DNA of 64,000 nucleotides from Candidatus Desulfofervidus auxilii (lineage in GTDB: Bacteria; Desulfobacterota; Desulfofervidia; Desulfofervidales; Desulfofervidaceae): the NCBI GenBank assembly GCA_030262725.1, contig JAJSZS010000007.1, forward strand, positions 47,476-111,475, given 5' to 3'. This document shows positions 34,871 to 43,682 of this stretch, in pieces. Below the pieces are notes generated by a model. That model was not told the origin of the DNA. It ran no database searches and saw only the letters and a list, made by a program, of their open reading frames with translations. The position numbers and the translations under genes are program-made. The first letter of the stretch is position 1. Each line of letters opens with the position of its first letter.

Positions 34871-36597
34871 AGCTCAAACACCACCTGCATTTCTTCATTT
34901 GAGACATCAAATACAGTATTATGGGGTGGAAGTGGTTCTTCTAAAAAGAATTCTGGTAAGCTATCATGAACTGGAGTGAAACCTGCTCTTAAATTAAAAT
35001 CTCTTTCTAGTTTAATTACTTCCTCCCCTAAAGTAAACAAATCATGTTGTGTCCATTTCCACCCATACCGTGCATTAATCATAGTTACTACATCATCCCA
35101 TGATTTTTGGTTTTCTAGCATCATCATTGCACAAAAAAGACAAAGTCCTGTACAGTCCAAAGCAGCTGTAGCTACTTGTAATTTTTTGGAAAGGTCTACT
35201 TGCCCTTCTTTGCTCAATGGATCAACTTTACCACCTAATCCTAAAACATTAGTAGCTACAGTATAACCAGCAGTATGATCTGCCCCCATTGTTGAGGTAG
35301 CATAAGTAACACCAATGCCCTTTATTGCCCTTGGATCATAGGCAGGTAAAGATTGTCCTTTTACTGCTGGTATTTTAGAAAGTCCAAAAGCTTTTGCTAC
35401 ACTTACCAATCCATTTCCAACAATTCTGCCTAAATAAGTACCTTTAGCTACTTCATGATATAAATTAATAGCTCCCTCAGCATCACCAAAAGCAATTAAA
35501 CCTGCCTCCATAGCAGCAGCAATGGCATTGCCCATTTCAATAGTATCTAAACCATAATCATCAGCCAATCTATCCATCTGAGCAATGGCATCAAGGTCAG
35601 AAATACCTAAATTTGGGCCATGTGCCCATACAGTTTCATATTCTGGCCCTTTAGTAAGATATTCTCCTTTTTTATCCAAATATATCCTTGAACAGCGAAT
35701 AACACATCCAGCATGACAGGGATGTCCAATTTTTCCTCCTCTTTCTTTAATAATTTCATATTGCCTTTCACCACTTATTGCCTCAACTCCCTCAAACTGT
35801 CCTGATTTAAAATAACGGGTAGGTAAAGCACCAGCTTCATTTATCACTTTCATAAGAACATTTGTGCCAAAAGTTGGTAATCCTTGTCCTGTTACTGGAT
35901 GTTTTGTTAAAGCTTCACTAAATCTTTTAACTGCTTCTTTAAATTGCTCTTTATTTGAAAAATTAGGCCCATCTGCATCTTTAGCATCAATAATAATAGC
36001 CTTAATTCCTTTACTTCCCATCACTGCTCCAAGTCCTCCTCTTCCTGCATGGCGAGTTGGACGTCCTTCCATATCAGTTACTGCCACACTGGCAGCTGCC
36101 AATCGATATTCACCTGCTTGACCAATAGAAATAATAGCTACTTTATTTCCAAATTTTTCTTTAATTTTATCTGTTGTTTCATAATTACCTAATCCCTTTA
36201 ATTCAAGCGCTGGAATAAGTTCTGTTTTTTCCTTTGTTATATAAAGACAATAAGTCTTTCCATCCTTTGGTGTCCCTTCAATGATTATTCCTTTTATTCC
36301 TAATTTCCCTAAAGCATTAGCTGCTTCCCCACCAACATTTGTTTCCTTAATTGTCCAAGTAAGTGGGCTTTTTGCTCCCACAGAAAGTCTTCCAGCACTT
36401 GGAGCATTTGTTCCACTTAGAAGACCAGGTGCAAAAATTAATTTGTTATGTTTACCTAAAGGATGACATGTAGGTAATACTTCTTTATTAACTATAACAG
36501 AACTAAGTCCTCTTCCACCATATTTGCGATAAATTTCTGGTACATCTTCCTTTTTTACCTCTAAATTGTCCATATTAATTCTTAAAATAGTATTCAT
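34867..36597 (-). CDS. Aldehyde ferredoxin oxidoreductase (AOR family)
   Basis: A 576-aa tungsten- or molybdenum-pterin enzyme oxidising aldehydes to acids with ferredoxin, or the reverse. The N-terminal domain has GRLSVGAKSPLTWTIKETNV and GRGGLGAVMGSKGIKAI. The cluster cysteines are in HPCHAGCVIRCSR and DCTGLCLFC. The pterin-binding middle (GLDTIEMGNAIAAAMEAGLI) is typical. A strong AAAGGAGGG ribosome site precedes the ATG. It heads the leftward gene run and diverges from the rTCA operon. The metal and substrate cannot be told from sequence. Confidence 0.93.
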   Translation of the reverse strand: MNTILRINMDNLEVKKEDVPEIYRKYGGRGLSSVIVNKEVLPTCHPLGKHNKLIFAPGLLSGTNAPSAGRLSVGAKSPLTWTIKETNVGGEAANALGKLGIKGIIIEGTPKDGKTYCLYITKEKTELIPALELKGLGNYETTDKIKEKFGNKVAIISIGQAGEYRLAAASVAVTDMEGRPTRHAGRGGLGAVMGSKGIKAIIIDAKDADGPNFSNKEQFKEAVKRFSEALTKHPVTGQGLPTFGTNVLMKVINEAGALPTRYFKSGQFEGVEAISGERQYEIIKERGGKIGHPCHAGCVIRCSRIYLDKKGEYLTKGPEYETVWAHGPNLGISDLDAIAQMDRLADDYGLDTIEMGNAIAAAMEAGLIAFGDAEGAINLYHEVAKGTYLGRIVGNGLVSVAKAFGLSKIPAVKGQSLPAYDPRAIKGIGVTYATSTMGADHTAGYTVATNVLGLGGKVDPLSKEGQVDLSKKLQVATAALDCTGLCLFCAMMMLENQKSWDDVVTMINARYGWKWTQHDLFTLGEEVIKLERDFNLRAGFTPVHDSLPEFFLEEPLPPHNTVFDVSNEEMQVVFEL

Positions 36598-36638
36598 CTT
36601 TCCCTCCTTTAAAAATTTTTTGACATTATTACCATAAT

Positions 36639-36654
36639 TTCCCTTTAAAGGGAA
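36639..36654. repeat. Perfect 16-bp palindrome, candidate operator
   Basis: TTCCCTTTAAAGGGAA is fully self-complementary, 42 nt upstream of the AOR ATG. It would lie over the -35 region of a leftward promoter whose -10 might be TAATAA just downstream. This suggests a dimeric transcription factor site; the factor is unknown. Confidence 0.5.
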
Positions 36655-36680
36655 TGATTTAAAAGTTTTGGTTATTTTTT

Positions 36681-36791
36681 ACGATAAACGAATATATTTT
36701 GGCTGTGAATGGTTTAAGTCTAAAATAGTTATTTAAAACCCATTTGTCTTGAACTCATCAAAGTTAATCCAATACAGCCACCATTTATCGT
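36681..36791. repeat. Inverted repeat ACGATAAA / TTTATCGT flanking the candidate acn promoter
   Basis: ACGATAAA (36681-36688) and its exact reverse complement TTTATCGT (36784-36791) lie about 100 bp apart on either side of the candidate rightward promoter. They could be paired operator half-sites; an 8-bp match in AT-rich DNA may also be chance. Confidence 0.25.
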
Positions 36792-36857
36792 TTTCAATTA
36801 GCCTTTTTTAAAACCACATGTTAAAGATTTTGAAAAAAATTTTGTGAGGTATTTGTG

Positions 36858-38795
36858 ATGGGTAAAACATTAACTCAAAAGATTTTAGAGACCCATTTAG
36901 TGTCAGGGAAATATATACCAGGTGAAGAAATAGCTATCCATATTGATCAGACTTTGACTCAGGATGCTACTGGTACAATGTGTTATTTACAATTTGAGGC
37001 AATGGGTATTCCTCGAGTAAGAACAAAGCTTTCAGTAAGTTACATTGATCACAATACCATTCAAGCAGGTTTTGAAAATCCAGATGATCACAAATATCTT
37101 CAAACAGTTGCTGCTAAATATGGGATTATTCTTTCAAGAGCTGGTAATGGTATTTGTCATCAAGTTCATTTAGAGCGTTTTGCTAAACCAGGACAAACCC
37201 TATTAGGTTCAGATAGTCATACTCCCACTGCAGGCGGTGTTGGGATGGTAGGTATTGGCGCAGGTGGATTGGATGTAGCTGTTGCTATGGCTGGTGGGCC
37301 TTTTCATATGGTCTGTCCAAAGGTGGTAGGGATTCATCTTATTGGTAAGCTTCAGCCATGGGTAAGTGCAAAGGATGTAATTCTTAAAGTTCTTGAGTTA
37401 TTTGGCACAAAAGGAAATGTTGGATGGGTATTTGAATATATGGGAGAAGGTGCAAAGGCATTAACTGTGCCTGAACGAGCAACTATTACTAATATGGGTG
37501 CTGAATGTGGTGTAACTTTCTCTATCTTTCCAAGTGATGAAGTTACTTATAGATTTTTAAAATCTCAAGCAAGAGAAATAGATTGGGTGCCACTTTCACC
37601 TGATGAAGATGCAAAATATGACAAAGAGATAGAGATAAATCTAAATGAGATTGTTCCACTTATTGCCTGTCCACATAGCCCAGGAAATGTCAAAAAAGTG
37701 GAAGAAGTTGCAGGCATACCTGTAGATCAAGTATGCATTGGCAGTTGTACTAATTCTTCTTATCGAGATTTGATGATTGTTGCAGAGATGCTTGATGGCA
37801 AAAGGTGTCATCCTAATGTGAGTTTTGTTGTAGCACCAGGTTCAAGACAAGTTTTGAGAATGTTAGCCAAAAATGGTGCTTTAGATAAATTGATTGCAGC
37901 TGGTGCTAGGGTCGCTGAATGTGCATGTACTTTTTGTATCGGAAATAGTTTTGCCCCAAGAAGTAATGGTGTTTCACTACGTACTATAAATAGAAATTTT
38001 TTGGGTCGTTGTGGAACAAAGACAGCTCAAGTATATTTGGTAAGTCCTGAAACTGCTGCTGCCGCTGTAATTACAGGTAAGATTACAGATCCCCGTACTT
38101 TAGATATTCCTTATCCAAAGATTGAAATGCCTGAGCAGTTTCTTATTGATGATTCTATGTTTATTCATCCCTCTCCTGAACCAGAAAAGATTGAGATTTA
38201 TCGTGGGCCAAATATTGGTGAACCACCTAAAAATGAACCTATGCCAGAAAAGATAGATGGAGTAGTAACGATAAAAGTAGGTGATGAAATTACAACTGAT
38301 CACATTATTCCTGCTGGTAGTCGGATGAAGTATCGTTCAAATGTGCCAAAATATGCAGAGTTTGTATTTGAAGTAATTGATCCTGATTTTCACAAAAGGG
38401 CAAAGGCATATAAAGAGCAAGGAAAACACAATATTATTGTTGGTGGCTTAAGTTATGGACAGGGTTCTTCTAGAGAACATGCAGCTATCTGTCCTATGTA
38501 TTTGGGGGTAAAAGCGGTAATTGCAAAATCATTTGAAAGAATTCATGCAGCTAATCTTATAAATTTTGGTATTGCTCCTTTACTATTTAAAGATGAAGCA
38601 GATTATGAGGCAATTGAGCAGGGCGATGAAATAGAGATTCCAGACATTAGAGAGAAAATTAAAACAGGAGAGGATTTAACAGTGATTAATAAAACAAAAG
38701 GTAAAGAATTTAAAGTAATTTATAAGTTATCTGATAGAGAAAAAGAGATTTTATTAGCAGGTGGGACTTTGGCTTATATGAAAAACAAAGCTTAG
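36858..38795 (+). CDS. acnA: Aconitate hydratase
   Basis: A 645-aa [4Fe-4S] enzyme interconverting citrate and isocitrate. Cluster cysteines are in CIGSCTNSSYRD and CACTFCIGNSF; SDSHTPTAGGVGMVGIGAGG and the C-terminal swivel domain (about 465-645) with GLSYGQGSSREHAA are typical. ATG 36858 is preferred to GTG 36855 because GTGAGGT lies 7 nt upstream. Shorter than AcnA/IRP1 (about 890 aa) and close to the mitochondrial-like bacterial group. First gene of the rTCA operon; aclB follows after 9 nt. Confidence 0.94.
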   Translation: MGKTLTQKILETHLVSGKYIPGEEIAIHIDQTLTQDATGTMCYLQFEAMGIPRVRTKLSVSYIDHNTIQAGFENPDDHKYLQTVAAKYGIILSRAGNGICHQVHLERFAKPGQTLLGSDSHTPTAGGVGMVGIGAGGLDVAVAMAGGPFHMVCPKVVGIHLIGKLQPWVSAKDVILKVLELFGTKGNVGWVFEYMGEGAKALTVPERATITNMGAECGVTFSIFPSDEVTYRFLKSQAREIDWVPLSPDEDAKYDKEIEINLNEIVPLIACPHSPGNVKKVEEVAGIPVDQVCIGSCTNSSYRDLMIVAEMLDGKRCHPNVSFVVAPGSRQVLRMLAKNGALDKLIAAGARVAECACTFCIGNSFAPRSNGVSLRTINRNFLGRCGTKTAQVYLVSPETAAAAVITGKITDPRTLDIPYPKIEMPEQFLIDDSMFIHPSPEPEKIEIYRGPNIGEPPKNEPMPEKIDGVVTIKVGDEITTDHIIPAGSRMKYRSNVPKYAEFVFEVIDPDFHKRAKAYKEQGKHNIIVGGLSYGQGSSREHAAICPMYLGVKAVIAKSFERIHAANLINFGIAPLLFKDEADYEAIEQGDEIEIPDIREKIKTGEDLTVINKTKGKEFKVIYKLSDREKEILLAGGTLAYMKNKA

Positions 38796-38804
38796 GAGGT
38801 AAAG

Positions 38805-40070
38805 ATGGCTCAAAGAGGCATTAGAGAATATGATGCAAAGAGATTATTATTTCAATATTTATCAAAAGAAGGGCTAAATTATCCATTTAAAGCAGTATTG
38901 GTAACAAAAGAAACAGATTGGAAGCAATTAGAGAAGGAGAATCCTTGGTTAAAAAAAGAAAAATTAGTAGCAAAACCTGATCAACTTTTTGGTAAAAGAG
39001 GAAAACATGGTTTAGTTCTACTAAATGCTTCTTTGGAAGAAGTAAAATCTTGGATTGAGGAAAAAATGGGCAAAGAAGTGACTATTGGTAGGGTGACAGA
39101 TCAATTAACTCATTTCTTAATAGAACCATTCGTTTCACATGAACAGGAGTATTATTTAGCCATCACTATGGAGAGAGAAGGGGATAAAATTTATATCTCT
39201 GCTGAAGGTGGAGTAGATATCGAAGAAATGTGGGGAAAGGTAAAAGAAATTTTCATTCCAGTTTTAAGTGATAAAAAAGAAGTGAAAAAACTTATAGAAG
39301 AGAATTTACCTGAAGGAATAAAAGAAAAAGAGACTTTTATCCAATTTGCAGTAGCTATTTATAACTTCTTTGTAGATTATCATTTTACTTATCTAGAATT
39401 TAATCCTCTTACAATTTTGGATAATGCATTTTATCCTTTAGACGCAGTTGCTCGTTTAGATGACACAGCTCATTTTGAATGCGCTGAAAAATGGGGTGAT
39501 ATAGAATTCCCTGCGCCTTTTGGTCGTAAATATACACCAGAGGAGCTCTATATTCGACAACTTGATGAAAAGAGTGGATCTTCTTTAAAGCTTACAGTCT
39601 TAAATCCAAAAGGTCGTATCTGGACAATGGTAGCAGGAGGTGGAGCAAGTGTAGTTTATACAGATACTGTTTCAGACTTGGGATTTGCTCATGAATTGGG
39701 AAATTATGGTGAATATAGTGGTAATCCTACAACAGGAGAGACATATGAATATGCCAAAACCATTTTGGATTTAATGACTAGGGAACCTGATAAAGATGGT
39801 AGACCAAAAGTACTTATTATTGGTGGTGGAATTGCCAATTTCACTGATGTAGCAAAAACATTTGATGGAATTGTTAAAGCTTTAGAAGATTATGTGGATA
39901 AACTAAAGGCTGTTAATGCAAAGATTTATGTGCGAAGAGGTGGACCAAATTATGAAAAAGGATTGGCAAAAATAAAAGAAGCAGGAGAAAGGTTAGGTTT
40001 ACCTATAGAAGTCTATGGGCCAGAAACCCATATGACAAGGATTGTAAAATTAGCTTTAGAAGAAAATTAG
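38805..40070 (+). CDS. aclB: ATP-citrate lyase, small (beta) subunit
   Basis: A 421-aa protein with an ATP-grasp N-terminal domain (about 5-235; REYDAKRLLFQYLS, VAKPDQLFGKRGKHGLV and the substrate-contact segment YLEFNPLTIL) and a C-terminal CoA-ligase-like domain (about 260-420; MVAGGGASVVYTDTVSDLG, GEYSGNPTTGETYEYAKTIL, GGGIANFTDVAKTF). It matches the small subunit of the two-subunit bacterial enzyme. With AclA it splits citrate to acetyl-CoA and oxaloacetate with ATP, the key step of the classical rTCA cycle. An AGGAGGT ribosome site precedes it. Confidence 0.95.
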   Translation: MAQRGIREYDAKRLLFQYLSKEGLNYPFKAVLVTKETDWKQLEKENPWLKKEKLVAKPDQLFGKRGKHGLVLLNASLEEVKSWIEEKMGKEVTIGRVTDQLTHFLIEPFVSHEQEYYLAITMEREGDKIYISAEGGVDIEEMWGKVKEIFIPVLSDKKEVKKLIEENLPEGIKEKETFIQFAVAIYNFFVDYHFTYLEFNPLTILDNAFYPLDAVARLDDTAHFECAEKWGDIEFPAPFGRKYTPEELYIRQLDEKSGSSLKLTVLNPKGRIWTMVAGGGASVVYTDTVSDLGFAHELGNYGEYSGNPTTGETYEYAKTILDLMTREPDKDGRPKVLIIGGGIANFTDVAKTFDGIVKALEDYVDKLKAVNAKIYVRRGGPNYEKGLAKIKEAGERLGLPIEVYGPETHMTRIVKLALEEN

Positions 40071-40088
40071 TAAAATGGAGGTTTTAAA

Positions 40089-41993
40089 ATGGGAGAAAAA
40101 CCAGATTATTTATTATTTGATAAACAAACGCAGGCTATCTTTTATGGCTATCATGCTAATGCTATACAACGTATGTTAGATTTTGATTATATCTGTCGCC
40201 GTGAGAAACCTAGTGTAGCTGCTATTGTTGCACCTACAAGGAGCAATGGCTATCATAAATGTTTTTGGGGAAATAAAGAAATTTTAATCCCCATTTACCG
40301 CCATTTTGAAGAAGCAGTAGAAAGACATCCAAATGCAGATGTAGTAATTAACTTTTCATCCTATCGTTCTGCCTATCCAACTACTCTTCAAGCCTTAGAA
40401 ACAGAGACTATTCGTACAATTGCTATTATTGCTGAAGGTATACCAGAAAGGTATGCTAGAGAGATAGCTGCCTTAGCTAAAGAAAAAGGTAAATGGATTA
40501 TTGGACCAGCTACTGTTGGAGCAATTATGGCAGGTGCCTTTAAGATTGGTAATGCTGCTGGTACACTTGAAAATATTATTCGCTGCAAACTTTATCGACC
40601 TGGAAATGTCGCTTTTGTCTCTACCTCAGGAGGTCTTTTTAATGAATTAAACAATATTATTTCTCAAGCAACAAATGGTGTTTATGAAGGTGTAGCTATA
40701 GGTGGTGATTTGTATCCTGGTTCTACTTTTATTGACCATTGTCTTCGTTATGAAGCTAATCAAGATGTAAAAATGATTGTAATTTTAGGAGAATTGGGTG
40801 GAGTAGATGAATATAAAGTAATTGAAGCTATAAAAGCAGGAAAGATTACTAAACCAGTAGTTGCATGGTGTATTGGCACTTGTTCAAAATTGTTTCCCAC
40901 TGAAGTGCAATTTGGCCATGCTAAAGCAAGAGCAAGAGGTTTAGAGGAGACAGCAGATGCTAAAAATCAAGCCTTTCGTGAAGCTGGAGCAATTGTGCCT
41001 AATTCTTTTGATGAATTAAGAAAGGTTATTAGAGAAACATTTAATAGATTGAAAGAAAAAGGTGTGATTCCAGAGATAGAAGAACCAGAAGTACCTCCTA
41101 TTCCAGAAGATTTTTCAATTGCTCTAAAACAAGGTAAGGTAAGACGTCCAACAGGATTTATTTGCACTGTTACTGATGATCGTGGAGAAGATGTTCTTTA
41201 TGCAGGCATACCTTTGACAGAGATTATTGAAAAGAAATACAGTCTTGGTGAGATTATTGGTCTATTATGGTTAAAAACACTTCTTCCTAAATGGGCATCA
41301 GAATTTATAGAAATGTGTTTGAAAATAGTAGCTGACCATGGCCCTTGTGTTTCTGGTGCACATAATGCCATTGTGACAGCCAGGGCTGGGAAAGATTTGG
41401 TTTCTGCTTTAGTTAGTGGACTTTTAACCATTGGGCCAAGATTTGGTGGAGCTATTGATGGTGCTGCCTATTATTTTAGAAAGTTCTATTTAGAAAACAA
41501 AACACCCAGACAAATGGTAGATGAAATGAAAGCAGCTGGCATTTTAATTCCAGGTATTGGTCATAGGGTAAAGAGTGTGCGTAATCCTGATAAAAGAGTA
41601 GAATTGCTTAAAAATTATGCAAAAAACCATTTCCCACAAACAAAACTTTTGGATTTTGCTTTAGAAGTAGAAAAGATTACAACAGCCAAAAGGGGCAATC
41701 TTATACTAAATGTGGATGGCTGTATTGGTGTTTTGTTTGTAGATATGCTTGATAACTGTGGATTTAGTCCAGAAGAAATAGATGAAATTATTGAAGCAGG
41801 TACTTTAAATGCAATATTTGTTTTAGGTAGAAGTATTGGGATTATTGGACATATTTTGGATCAGAAGAGACTTAAGGAAAGACTTTACCGTCACCCTTGG
41901 GATGATGTTTTGTTTGCGGTAGAGTTTCCTAAAGTTATTGAGGAGATAAAAGAAGAAAAAGTTTATAATTTACGTTATGCCGTTGCTAAATAA
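40089..41993 (+). CDS. aclA: ATP-citrate lyase, large (alpha) subunit
   Basis: A 634-aa catalytic subunit. The N-terminal half is like succinyl-CoA synthetase alpha and carries the phosphohistidine in EVQFGHAKARARG. The C-terminal half (about 375-634) is citrate-synthase-like, with SGAHNAIVTARAGKDLVSAL, GPRFGGAIDGAA and GIGHRVKSVRNPDKRVELLK. It forms and cleaves citryl-CoA. A TGGAGG site precedes the ATG. The last 17 nt overlap the recombinase-like gene. The AclA/AclB pair distinguishes this from the citryl-CoA synthetase/lyase system. Confidence 0.95.
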   Translation: MGEKPDYLLFDKQTQAIFYGYHANAIQRMLDFDYICRREKPSVAAIVAPTRSNGYHKCFWGNKEILIPIYRHFEEAVERHPNADVVINFSSYRSAYPTTLQALETETIRTIAIIAEGIPERYAREIAALAKEKGKWIIGPATVGAIMAGAFKIGNAAGTLENIIRCKLYRPGNVAFVSTSGGLFNELNNIISQATNGVYEGVAIGGDLYPGSTFIDHCLRYEANQDVKMIVILGELGGVDEYKVIEAIKAGKITKPVVAWCIGTCSKLFPTEVQFGHAKARARGLEETADAKNQAFREAGAIVPNSFDELRKVIRETFNRLKEKGVIPEIEEPEVPPIPEDFSIALKQGKVRRPTGFICTVTDDRGEDVLYAGIPLTEIIEKKYSLGEIIGLLWLKTLLPKWASEFIEMCLKIVADHGPCVSGAHNAIVTARAGKDLVSALVSGLLTIGPRFGGAIDGAAYYFRKFYLENKTPRQMVDEMKAAGILIPGIGHRVKSVRNPDKRVELLKNYAKNHFPQTKLLDFALEVEKITTAKRGNLILNVDGCIGVLFVDMLDNCGFSPEEIDEIIEAGTLNAIFVLGRSIGIIGHILDQKRLKERLYRHPWDDVLFAVEFPKVIEEIKEEKVYNLRYAVAK

Positions 41994-42396
41994 TAAAACA
42001 AAAGTGTGTATATATATGCGGACAGCTACAAAAAAGAACGTAGAATATCTTGAAAGACAAAGACAGCTTTTAAAAGAACACTGTCATAAAAAAGGATATG
42101 AAATAGTGGCAGAAATATCTGAAATTGCTAGTGGTATAAATGAACATAGAAAAGGTTTACAGCGTTTAATGAATTTAGCAAAAAGAGGTGAGATTGAGAA
42201 AGTGGTTGTAGAGAATGAAAGCCGCTTGGCTCGTTTTGGTTTGAGTTATTTAAAAGCTTTTTTTTCTAGTCATGGAGTGGATTTAGAAATTATCAAAAAA
42301 TCAGATAATAAAGAGTCAAGACAAGAATTAATGAAAGATCTTGGGGCAGTAGTCAATTTTTTAATAAAACAATTGGAGGGGAATTATGAAGTTTAA
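41977..42396 (+). CDS. Serine-recombinase domain protein, IS607-like, catalytic Ser replaced by Ala
   Basis: A 139-aa protein consisting only of a resolvase catalytic domain. The IS607-transposase type is suggested by [29 protein letters not shown] and a C-terminal [17 protein letters not shown]. Relative to gamma-delta resolvase (YARVS), the active-site segment reads YMRTA: Arg15 is kept but the nucleophile position is Ala17 (codon GCT, 42025-42027), and the Asp before the paired arginines is Ser82. Arg58, Arg83 and Arg86 are kept. No DNA-binding MerR or HTH part is present. It overlaps aclA by 17 nt and icd by 11 nt, and carries the icd ribosome site. Strand exchange is not expected; a structural or regulatory role is inference. 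Confidence 0.8.
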   Translation: MPLLNNKTKVCIYMRTATKKNVEYLERQRQLLKEHCHKKGYEIVAEISEIASGINEHRKGLQRLMNLAKRGEIEKVVVENESRLARFGLSYLKAFFSSHGVDLEIIKKSDNKESRQELMKDLGAVVNFLIKQLEGNYEV

Positions 42397-43681
42397 TGGT
42401 TTAGAATTAAAATTTTTTACTCCACCCACTGAAGGGGAAAAGATTGAATTAAATTCAGATGGAACTCTTGACGTTCCTGATAATCCTGTCATTCCTTATA
42501 TAGAAGGCGACGGTATAGGACCTGATATTTGGCGAGCGGCTATGCCAGTTTTTAATACAGCCGTAGAATTGGCTTATGAAGGGAAAAAACATATTGTCTG
42601 GTGGGAAATATATGCTGGTATTAAAGCACAAGAGAAATTTGGAGAGTTTGCGCCAGAAGATTTATTCAATGCAATTCGTTATTTTCGTGTAGCAATAAAA
42701 GGGCCTCTAATTACACCAGTTGGTGGTGGTTATAGAAGTATAAATGTTACTTTGAGACAGAGGCTTGATTTATATGCTTGTGTTAGACCTGCTAAGCACT
42801 ATCCAGGTGTGCCAAGCCCCCTTAAATATCCAGAAAAAGTAAATATGGTAGTTTTTAGAGAGAATTCAGAAGATGTATATGCAGGCATTGAATGGGCAGG
42901 TGATACCCCTGAAGCAAAAAAGGTGATAAATTTTCTTACAAATGAAATGGGTTGCAAAGTTCCTAATTTAGAGCATAATACTCCTATTGGTATTGGTGTA
43001 AAACCAATAAGTGAATTTGGTACAAAAAGACTTGTAAGACGTGCTATTCGTTATGCACTTGAACAAGGTTATAATAGTGTTACTTTAGTGCATAAAGGTA
43101 ATATTATGAAATTTACTGAAGGGGCTTTTCGTGCATGGGGTTATGAAGTAGCTAAAGAAGAGTTTCCTAATGAAACTGTTACAGAAGAGGAGTTATATGA
43201 AAAATACAATGGGGAGTTGCCTCTTGGAAAAATTGTGATAAAGGATAGAATTGCTGATGCTATGTTTCAACAAATCTTGCTTAGACCAGAAGAATATGGT
43301 GTTTTGGCAATGCCAAATTTAAATGGTGATTATATGTCTGATGCAATCATTGCAGCAGTAGGAGGATTAGGGCTAGGACCAGGAGCAAATATTGGAGATG
43401 AAGGTGCACTTTTTGAAGCAACACATGGAGCTGCTCCAAAATATGCAGGTCAAGATAAAGTAAATCCTGGCTCTCTTATTCTCTCTGGAGTGATGATGTT
43501 CAGATACATGGGGTGGCATAAGGCAGCAGATTTAATTGAAGAGGGTCTTACCAAGGCTATTCAAAATAAAACTGTTACTTATGATTTAGCAAGACAAATG
43601 GAAGGAGCAAAAGAAGTCAAATGTTCTGAGTTTGGCCAAGAAATTGTTAAACATATGAAAAATCTTATTGAAGGAAAATGA
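42386..43681 (+). CDS. icd: Isocitrate dehydrogenase (NADP type)
   Basis: A 431-aa enzyme carboxylating 2-oxoglutarate to isocitrate in the reductive direction, or the reverse. Substrate segments: [13 protein letters not shown] (Ser as in E. coli S113) and [15 protein letters not shown]. Cofactor segment [17 protein letters not shown] has the Lys-Tyr pair, and [11 protein letters not shown] has the Tyr and Arg that select NADP in E. coli Icd. ATG follows GGAGGGG inside the preceding gene. It ends one base before mdh. Confidence 0.95.
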   Translation: MKFNGLELKFFTPPTEGEKIELNSDGTLDVPDNPVIPYIEGDGIGPDIWRAAMPVFNTAVELAYEGKKHIVWWEIYAGIKAQEKFGEFAPEDLFNAIRYFRVAIKGPLITPVGGGYRSINVTLRQRLDLYACVRPAKHYPGVPSPLKYPEKVNMVVFRENSEDVYAGIEWAGDTPEAKKVINFLTNEMGCKVPNLEHNTPIGIGVKPISEFGTKRLVRRAIRYALEQGYNSVTLVHKGNIMKFTEGAFRAWGYEVAKEEFPNETVTEEELYEKYNGELPLGKIVIKDRIADAMFQQILLRPEEYGVLAMPNLNGDYMSDAIIAAVGGLGLGPGANIGDEGALFEATHGAAPKYAGQDKVNPGSLILSGVMMFRYMGWHKAADLIEEGLTKAIQNKTVTYDLARQMEGAKEVKCSEFGQEIVKHMKNLIEGK

Positions 43682-43682
43682 T

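Larger units (their letters stand above)
36598..36857. promoter_or_regulatory. Divergent control region between AOR and the rTCA operon
   Basis: A 260-nt gene-free interval. It contains the AOR ribosome site, a 16-bp perfect palindrome (36639-36654), an 8-bp inverted repeat pair (36681-36688 and 36784-36791), a candidate rightward promoter TTGGCT-16-TAAAAT (36699-36726) giving an untranslated leader of about 125 nt, and the acn ribosome site GTGAGGT near 36844. No riboswitch fold was recognised. Confidence 0.5.

Noticed and set aside
41977..42396. Active transposase of an IS607 element
   Set aside because: Nucleophile Ser is Ala, the MerR-type DNA-binding part is missing, and there is no tnpB or element boundary.
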